From Sediminispirochaeta bajacaliforniensis DSM 16054 (GTDB lineage Bacteria; Spirochaetota; Spirochaetia; DSM-16054; Sediminispirochaetaceae), in assembly GCF_000378205.1 (NCBI RefSeq), contig NZ_KB899415.1:112770-176769 (forward strand): a stretch of 64,000 nt of DNA, in the 5' to 3' direction. Shown here piece after piece: positions 59,046 to 64,000 of this stretch. The number at the start of each line of letters is the position of its first letter. The first letter of the stretch is position 1. The notes beneath the pieces are model-generated. The model did no database searches and had not been told where the DNA came from. It was given only the letters and a program-made list of their open reading frames with translations. The position numbers and the translations under genes are program-made.

Positions 59046-60706
59046 GAGTCTATAACCTCGAGTGTCCATGCTTTTGCTTTGTTGAGGATTTTTGCACCGG
59101 GAAGGGTTGTTCTGCTTTGTGGTTCTTCTTTTCGAATAGCGGCACATGCAGGGAACAGAGTGAAGCTCAGCTCCCTCTGTGTAAGTGAAAGATGCGCCAT
59201 ATGTGCGGTAAACGATACATCGGCCTTCGGAAGGGTCGCGACACGGGCACGATACTCACGAAGAAAATCATTCCATGAACCATTGCTTTTTCCTGCTGAA
59301 AAAAAGGTTCCAACGATGTTGTTTTCCCGGCGATGCCTGACGGACGATGGAATATCGATCGGCAGGCCCTCTCCTGCATGATGAATCAGTTTACTTCCTA
59401 TTTTACCGGAGAGTAAGGCCAGTCGGTTACGATAACTCACCATAGGTCTGGTGGTATATCTGATTTTTTTACCCACATATTCTTTTGTCAACGTTTCGTT
59501 GCGAAAAATGAATTCGATAAATTGATGTTCGGCAGGAAGGATCCTTTCCGATTGCGAGTGGAAGAAGGGATAGAGGTAGGTGCCCCTGGCGTAGCTTTTT
59601 CCCTCCGGGTAGGAAAAATCGGCTCCGTAGATATGAATCTCTTCGGCACCGAGACTGTTTGCCAGAGAGACTGCTGCATGGCTTACATTTCCCCCCGATG
59701 TATCGATAACGGGGAAACGACGCCAATGGGCGTTGAGATACTGGCTAAAGGGATGACCGCTTGTAAAAAAGAAGGGGCGATCCGAAAGCCTTGAGAGAAA
59801 AATGGGTGAGGCGAGATCAAGGACAAGAGGAATTTCTCTTGGAAAGCCTTTAAGAAAATGGTGATAGGTGATGTGCTGGCAATCGATGGAAATGACAAGA
59901 TCGGGATGGATATCCTCCTGAAGGAGCGCTGGTAACGAGGTGTCTGTGGCGATTAATGTATCATCGCGACCTCGCTGCTTTAACAGGGGAATAGCCTTTT
60001 CAAGGCTGGGCCCGGCCCCCGTTATGTGTGCCTTCCGTATCGGCGGGATTGTCGTGATTGCATGACCGGCTGCATCAAGATTCCGTACCGAGTTGGTAAA
60101 CCATCGCTTACCGAAGTAGGACTGGACCGAGTAATCTTCAGAAAGTGATTCTATTGTTCCTGCGACTACAGAAGCAACCGTATCGAAGAAGGATTTTGCT
60201 GTTTTTGTTCTGCTACGGAGAGGGAGCACACGAAGGTCTCCGGAGACGGCCGGAAGATAGGATTCCAGAAGCGTTTGTTCCACTTCGGCCTTGTCGGGCT
60301 CCACCAGCCATTGTACCCGGGGGTCGAGAATGAGTTCTTTCAAATCAAATTCAGAAGCAATCGATTTTAGAAATGAAAGGCTTTCTTCTATGATAAGAAT
60401 TCCCGAAATATCGTTCCTGCGGAGGTACGGGGCAATATGATATCCCCCTGCAAATCCGAGAAAAAGCAGAAAACCGCCTGCCGACTGATATTCGTAAAAG
60501 CGTTCACCCTCACGAATGGGGTCAACTTTGGAATGAAGGGGAAGCTGTGCCCCTTCGTGAAACAAAAGGGGAACCTTACTACCCCTCTTTGATCGTATGA
60601 AGGTGAGCTTCGGTGTAGAGTTCGCCTTCCCCAGTGCGATGGAAAGTTTGGGATCAACGGAGCTGAAAGCAAACATATTTCGTTCAAGGAAGGTGCTTTT
60701 TGACAT
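59033..60706 (-). CDS. DUF115/MptE-like motility accessory protein, copy 1
   Basis: A 557-residue protein of the DUF115 (6-hydroxymethylpterin pyrophosphokinase MptE-like/Maf) family. The Rossmann-like core is AHITGAGPSLEKAIPLLKQRGRDD, TLIATDTSLPALLQEDIHPDLVISIDCQ near residues 240-280, and SLGAEEIHIYGADFSYPEGKSYARG near 370. Family members transfer nonulosonic (sialic-acid-like) sugars to flagellin in Campylobacter and relatives, or make pterins in archaea. FlaB in this window is a plausible substrate (inference). Overlaps copy 2 by 23 bases. Confidence 0.85.
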   Translation of the reverse strand: MSKSTFLERNMFAFSSVDPKLSIALGKANSTPKLTFIRSKRGSKVPLLFHEGAQLPLHSKVDPIREGERFYEYQSAGGFLLFLGFAGGYHIAPYLRRNDISGILIIEESLSFLKSIASEFDLKELILDPRVQWLVEPDKAEVEQTLLESYLPAVSGDLRVLPLRSRTKTAKSFFDTVASVVAGTIESLSEDYSVQSYFGKRWFTNSVRNLDAAGHAITTIPPIRKAHITGAGPSLEKAIPLLKQRGRDDTLIATDTSLPALLQEDIHPDLVISIDCQHITYHHFLKGFPREIPLVLDLASPIFLSRLSDRPFFFTSGHPFSQYLNAHWRRFPVIDTSGGNVSHAAVSLANSLGAEEIHIYGADFSYPEGKSYARGTYLYPFFHSQSERILPAEHQFIEFIFRNETLTKEYVGKKIRYTTRPMVSYRNRLALLSGKIGSKLIHHAGEGLPIDIPSSVRHRRENNIVGTFFSAGKSNGSWNDFLREYRARVATLPKADVSFTAHMAHLSLTQRELSFTLFPACAAIRKEEPQSRTTLPGAKILNKAKAWTLEVIDSYLP

Positions 60707-62285
60707 GTTCGATCATCTCCTCGATAGGCACTATTGCTTTTCTGATGCGTTCTTTTGAGACATCATGCAGATCACAGTCGATCATGGTAAAAAGGTTGAT
60801 AAGTCGGTGTTCTTCAATACTTCGCTTGCTCGGTGCTAAGGAAAGGAGTGTACGGAGTTCTTGATCCCGAAGCTGTTTCATCGTATTGAGTCTATTTTGA
60901 AAGTTATTCAAAACTATTGTTCGGATAATCTCGAAATCGATGGTCCTGGTTTTATACACAATACTGTGCTGACCGGATACTTCATTCGCGAGGAGCTGTT
61001 CCAAAAACGTAATCTCTTTATCTCCCGGAAGGGGAATCGAGCAGGATGATCTAATACGACTGATGTCTTTGCCATCCGTTCGATTGGAAAAAAAACGGGC
61101 ATAGAGCGAAAGAGCGTTTGAACTTTTTTTCAGGCCGGATCCTGAAAATCCCTGTTCAAGCGAACGGATGAATCGCCTGTGCAGTTCCGGTTCATAGCGA
61201 TAGATTCCCGAGGCGATAAGTGGATCGAAGGTGTGCGGCTTGACATGAAAACGAAGATCAGATGCGGCAAGATCCAAGCCGACAAAGAAGATGGGTCCTG
61301 CAGCAATCTGATTCAGAAGATCAAAGGCATTTGCAGCAACGGTTCCGCGGGCGGGTAGGTGAATGAGCGATGGACTTTCGGCGGCAAAAGGAGAATCTTC
61401 TTCGATAAACAGCCCATGCACATATCTATCGTTTTCCTCCTGCTTCTGATGAAAAGGGGCCGATGTCAATGAAGAGAAAAGAATCGGTTTTTGTTTTTCT
61501 TTCTGCACGTGGGATAGGTTGTGAAGATGAAGTGTGGCCCAGTACCCAGCATCGGCATGCATAATAAGATCTGGAGAAAGGCCTGCTTCATGAAGTGCTT
61601 TCAGACTTGAAGGAAGAGCACAAAGAAAGTAGAAATCCCTATACCGGGCGAGCAACGGAATAAATTCCGACAAACCCGGCCCCGATGCAGCTACAATCGT
61701 CGGACCCTGTATCGAGGTTATCATGTGTAAGGGCCCTTGCACATAGTCGAAGGCTAAGTGGGCAAGGCCGTTTTTTAGCCATCGGCGAGCAAAAACACGA
61801 CTGGTAGTATAATTTGCCGAAAGAAGGTCCGCTCGCTCTGTTATGACTCGGATGACTTCCTTACTCCACCCGGGATAGGCCCGGAGTACCGGACTCCAGT
61901 GGAGAACGCGCAAATCTTGAACGGCATGATCAGGAATACAGTCGTCAAGAAACAACTGTAGCGTGGCAAGATTCTTATCTTCCCACCGATACATTCCTTT
62001 TTGCACCATCTCATCGGGAGAAACGTTTGACTGAACTAATCCTCGTTCCGGTGAAAGAGAAATGATATGCGCTTGCGGAAATTTCTCATGTATCGCAGTA
62101 GCGAGGTAAGCAAAAAGATCGCCAATAATGATTATCCAGGAAAAAAGGGAACATGGAGAGAGCCGTTCGGCAAACTGGTAAGCTTCGCGGAGGGGATCAT
62201 ATTTTGAGTGGATCAAATAGTTCTCGATTTGAGCCGTTAACGCACCATTTTTGGAACGAAAAAGCCGAAGGGCACTCTGATTCAT
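60684..62285 (-). CDS. DUF115/MptE-like motility accessory protein, copy 2
   Basis: A 533-residue paralogue of the next gene. Core: TIVAASGPGLSEFIPLLARYRDFYF, then SSLKALHEAGLSPDLIMHADAGYW near residues 210-235, and GPIFFVGLDLAASDLRFHVKP near 340. The GxGPSL phosphate loop is ASGPGLS. The C-terminal 130 residues are a helical region (LRDQELRTLLSLAPSKRSIEEHR). The two copies are clearly related but diverged, consistent with distinct acceptors or donors rather than a recent duplication. No signal peptide. Confidence 0.83.
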   Translation of the reverse strand: MNQSALRLFRSKNGALTAQIENYLIHSKYDPLREAYQFAERLSPCSLFSWIIIIGDLFAYLATAIHEKFPQAHIISLSPERGLVQSNVSPDEMVQKGMYRWEDKNLATLQLFLDDCIPDHAVQDLRVLHWSPVLRAYPGWSKEVIRVITERADLLSANYTTSRVFARRWLKNGLAHLAFDYVQGPLHMITSIQGPTIVAASGPGLSEFIPLLARYRDFYFLCALPSSLKALHEAGLSPDLIMHADAGYWATLHLHNLSHVQKEKQKPILFSSLTSAPFHQKQEENDRYVHGLFIEEDSPFAAESPSLIHLPARGTVAANAFDLLNQIAAGPIFFVGLDLAASDLRFHVKPHTFDPLIASGIYRYEPELHRRFIRSLEQGFSGSGLKKSSNALSLYARFFSNRTDGKDISRIRSSCSIPLPGDKEITFLEQLLANEVSGQHSIVYKTRTIDFEIIRTIVLNNFQNRLNTMKQLRDQELRTLLSLAPSKRSIEEHRLINLFTMIDCDLHDVSKERIRKAIVPIEEMIEHVKKHLP

Positions 62286-62287
62286 TT

Positions 62288-63238
62288 CTATTTTTGATCG
62301 ATCTCAGGAAAAAGTTCCCTCACTGAAAGGCCGTCGTCCGGCAGCTGAGCCGTTGAAAAAGGCAGCTGAGGAACTTCATGTAACGGACCGAAACGAGAAC
62401 GAAGGGCTATCGTTGCCTGGTGAATGACAGTTCCCAACCTTTGCTGCGAGATCGATGGCATAAGAACCAGTATATGTGCTTCAGCAAGCTCTATTACCTG
62501 GCTGTCTGGAAAAGATTCTGTAAGTTGGCCTCTGGTAAAAGCCACTCCACGGTGAAGCAACGCAAATGGATCGGCGTTTTCATTACGTTGTTTTAAAAAT
62601 TGCAGGAGCTGTGAGCACTCTATTAAGGCTACGGAAACGGATCCGTGCTTTTCCGTTAATGCGGTGACAATGCCGTTTGCCTCTTCGTGACTGTGAATAT
62701 GTTCTTCACCGTCGGAAAAAAAGAAGCTTGAATCTTCTATCCCTTTGAGAAAATGCGAGGGAAAGGAGGGCGGAACCGTAAAGAGGTAATCGTCGCCCTC
62801 TGTTATAAGGATTAAAGCAAAGAGCGCGGCTTTTACGCGTCCGGGAATTAGCAATATCCGGTCCAACATCGAAAATTCCCGTATAGAAAAGTAAGGTCGG
62901 AATTGAGTAACTTGTGATGTCCTGTATACCTGAGGCCTCTCAAGGTCGTAGTCGTGAAGAGGAAAACGAAGTCGGCGAATTGTTGTCACATCGTAGCCAC
63001 AAGATGCGACATGTACCAAAGAGGTCGTGTCCTGGTCAAGAAGGAGAAGCGCTCCCTTCTCAACCCGGAAACTTTCTATGAAACGATTAAATAAAGGAGC
63101 CGGAGCGTCAATGGTTTTCGGAACGGCCAGTACCGAATCGGTAAACGAAGAATCTGCCTCTTTAAAGAAAACTTCTCGTTTTTTCAATTCGGCAGCGGAT
63201 AAAAGCCCGCCGCCCAATTGCGAATCTCTATCGGTCAT
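62288..63238 (-). CDS. GAF-like signalling protein of unknown function
   Basis: A 316-residue soluble protein. Residues about 55-160 have the pattern of a GAF-like sensor (GALLLLDQDTTSLVHVASCGYD, LRFPLHD). The last 130 residues (SVALIECSQLLQFLKQRNEN ... FTRGQLTESFPDSQVIELAEAHILVLMPSISQQRLG) resemble the body of a GGDEF domain without the signature, similar in type to the protein at 57 kb. I do not recognise it as a named family. Two bases separate it from DUF115 copy 2 and it overlaps the acidic gene by four bases, so all four are one operon. Confidence 0.62.
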   Translation of the reverse strand: MTDRDSQLGGGLLSAAELKKREVFFKEADSSFTDSVLAVPKTIDAPAPLFNRFIESFRVEKGALLLLDQDTTSLVHVASCGYDVTTIRRLRFPLHDYDLERPQVYRTSQVTQFRPYFSIREFSMLDRILLIPGRVKAALFALILITEGDDYLFTVPPSFPSHFLKGIEDSSFFFSDGEEHIHSHEEANGIVTALTEKHGSVSVALIECSQLLQFLKQRNENADPFALLHRGVAFTRGQLTESFPDSQVIELAEAHILVLMPSISQQRLGTVIHQATIALRSRFGPLHEVPQLPFSTAQLPDDGLSVRELFPEIDQK

Positions 63239-64000
63239 GCGTTTAAGCCAAGTTCATTGAAGAGCCGTTTATATACCTCAAAGTGTTCGGAGTTTGCAAA
63301 CTCCTCAATCTTTTCTTCCGGAAGACTCTCAAGAAGGTGATCCATGTAACTAAGTACCGATTTTATCTCTTCTTTTAGTTGAGGGGACATCTCGTCGACC
63401 TCGACAGACTCCTGCATCTCCGGCAACTCGATATCGATGGGTACGGATTCCGACGGCTCTGCAGCAATCGGTTCTTCGCCTTCTTCCTGCTCTTCCATAG
63501 GAAGAATATCATCCTGGTCGATAAGAAGTTCTTCAGTTTCAGGGACTTCAGTCTCAACCTCTTCCAGGCTTATCTCTTCGGGCAGCTCTTCTTCTTCGAT
63601 CGCTTCTTCCTGCAAAGGTTCGATTTCCGCTTCAAGGTCGAGGGCTTCCAGTTCGGGAGCCTCTGCCTCTGCCTCTGCGGGGACCTCTACATCTTCGAAC
63701 GGCTCTTCTATCTCGTCGAGAAAATCTTCCGGTGCGGCTTCGGGTTCAAGAGATTCCAGTTCGATCTCCGGCTCAAGCTCAACTTCGGGTTCGACCGGCT
63801 TTTCGTGTTCAATCGGTTCTTCGTGTTCCGGAAGGTCGAAGTCGGTCAAGCCGTCGATATCGCTCTCCAGGTCACCGAGGTCAAGCTCCTCTTCGGAGGT
63901 TTCAAAGTCGCTGAGGTCGAGCTCTTCGATCTCGGGAAGATCGTCGAACTGATCGAGTTCAGTCTCGCTCTCGTCGGCGGATTCGGATTCGGGTTCTGCT
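63235..64000 (-). CDS. Very acidic low-complexity protein (5' part beyond window)
   Basis: The frame is open to the window edge; at least 254 residues are seen and the start is outside. Most of it is Glu/Asp/Pro/Leu low-complexity sequence with loose repeats of the type EELDLSDFE, EELDLGDLE and ELEPEIELESLEPE. It ends in a folded-looking helical tail (SPQLKEEIKSVLSYMDHLLESLPEEKIEEFANSEHFEVYKRLFNELGL) of about 55 residues. An internal TTG at 63849 is not convincing as a start because the acidic repeat continues unbroken upstream of it. It may be a scaffold for the GAF-like and DUF115 partners encoded after it; that is inference from position. Confidence 0.75.
   Translation of the reverse strand, partial: AEPESESADESETELDQFDDLPEIEELDLSDFETSEEELDLGDLESDIDGLTDFDLPEHEEPIEHEKPVEPEVELEPEIELESLEPEAAPEDFLDEIEEPFEDVEVPAEAEAEAPELEALDLEAEIEPLQEEAIEEEELPEEISLEEVETEVPETEELLIDQDDILPMEEQEEGEEPIAAEPSESVPIDIELPEMQESVEVDEMSPQLKEEIKSVLSYMDHLLESLPEEKIEEFANSEHFEVYKRLFNELGLNA

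Noticed and set aside
63437..63952. A serine-rich plus-strand frame
   Set aside because: It is the complement of the Glu/Asp-rich protein; repetitive GAA/GAG/GAT codons give serine-rich complements.
1..64000. tRNA, rRNA, riboswitch or insertion-sequence candidates
   Set aside because: Gaps are all under about 200 bases and none showed cloverleaf, riboswitch-like or terminal-inverted-repeat structure on reading. The ileS leader is too short for a T-box.

Overview
The window looks like chromosomal core from a free-living, motile spirochaete with roughly balanced base composition. The best evidence is a FlaB-type periplasmic flagellin with a sigma-28-like promoter. Supporting signs are a complete Rnf complex, two DUF115 (Maf/MptE-like) motility accessory proteins, LolCDE-type lipoprotein sorting, and several secreted or lipoprotein genes of unknown function. 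Genes are packed tightly, often with overlapping stop and start codons. No gap exceeds about 200 bases. I see no rRNA, tRNA, insertion sequence, prophage or CRISPR array.

Layout. 1-6659 is one plus-strand block: the end of ffh, then rpsP, a KH protein, rimM, trmD, rplS, a FliK-like/FlhB-like pair (as in Bacillus ylqG-ylqH), an HD-GYP-like protein, yraN, two small unknowns and a PadR regulator, closed by a terminator. 6739-8099 (minus) holds a HEAT-repeat protein and a lipoprotein; coaD diverges from them. rpmF-acpP-rnc follow, then cca and flaB on the minus strand. 12.4-21.5 kb carries pfkA, ppk, ileS, a lipoprotein, hisH-hisF and an FmdB-type zinc ribbon. A thiI/cysteine desulfurase pair (minus) is divergent from arsR-aroB. 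hrpA-hisS (minus) is divergent from pcnB. A TPR protein and a P-loop/Asp23-like protein (minus) precede an 8-helix membrane protein, rnfCDGEAB and a GH57 glucanotransferase. After 41.5 kb come a secreted Fn3-like protein (minus), an orphan Cas2-like gene, prfB with a programmed frameshift, a CheY-like regulator, a PEGA protein, ftsY, a secreted unknown, LolCDE-type genes, mcsA-mcsB-clpC, a DEDDh exonuclease and rnz. A degenerate GGDEF membrane protein is divergent from a MEMO-family gene. The right end is a minus-strand cluster of two DUF115 proteins, a GAF-like protein and a very acidic protein that runs off the edge.

Working together. ffh and ftsY supply co-translational targeting, and the Lol genes sort lipoproteins, of which this window encodes several. 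rimM, trmD, ileS, hisS, cca, thiI, prfB and the ribosomal protein genes serve translation. Rnf couples ferredoxin and NAD redox to an ion gradient. FlaB, the FliK-like/FlhB-like pair, CheY and the DUF115 proteins point to motility.

Most notable. (1) At least nine genes, mostly in divergent pairs, have a good promoter -10 element only 6-10 bases before the start codon and no Shine-Dalgarno, so their mRNAs are predicted to be leaderless. (2) The McsB homologue between mcsA and clpC has lost the catalytic cysteine loop and nucleotide-binding arginines, so it is probably a pseudo-arginine-kinase. (3) A Cas2-like gene stands alone. (4) A strong terminator hairpin lies inside the signal-peptide codons of a lipoprotein gene. 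(5) Several other enzyme folds here look catalytically degenerate (HD-GYP, GGDEF, a gluzincin-like peptidase).
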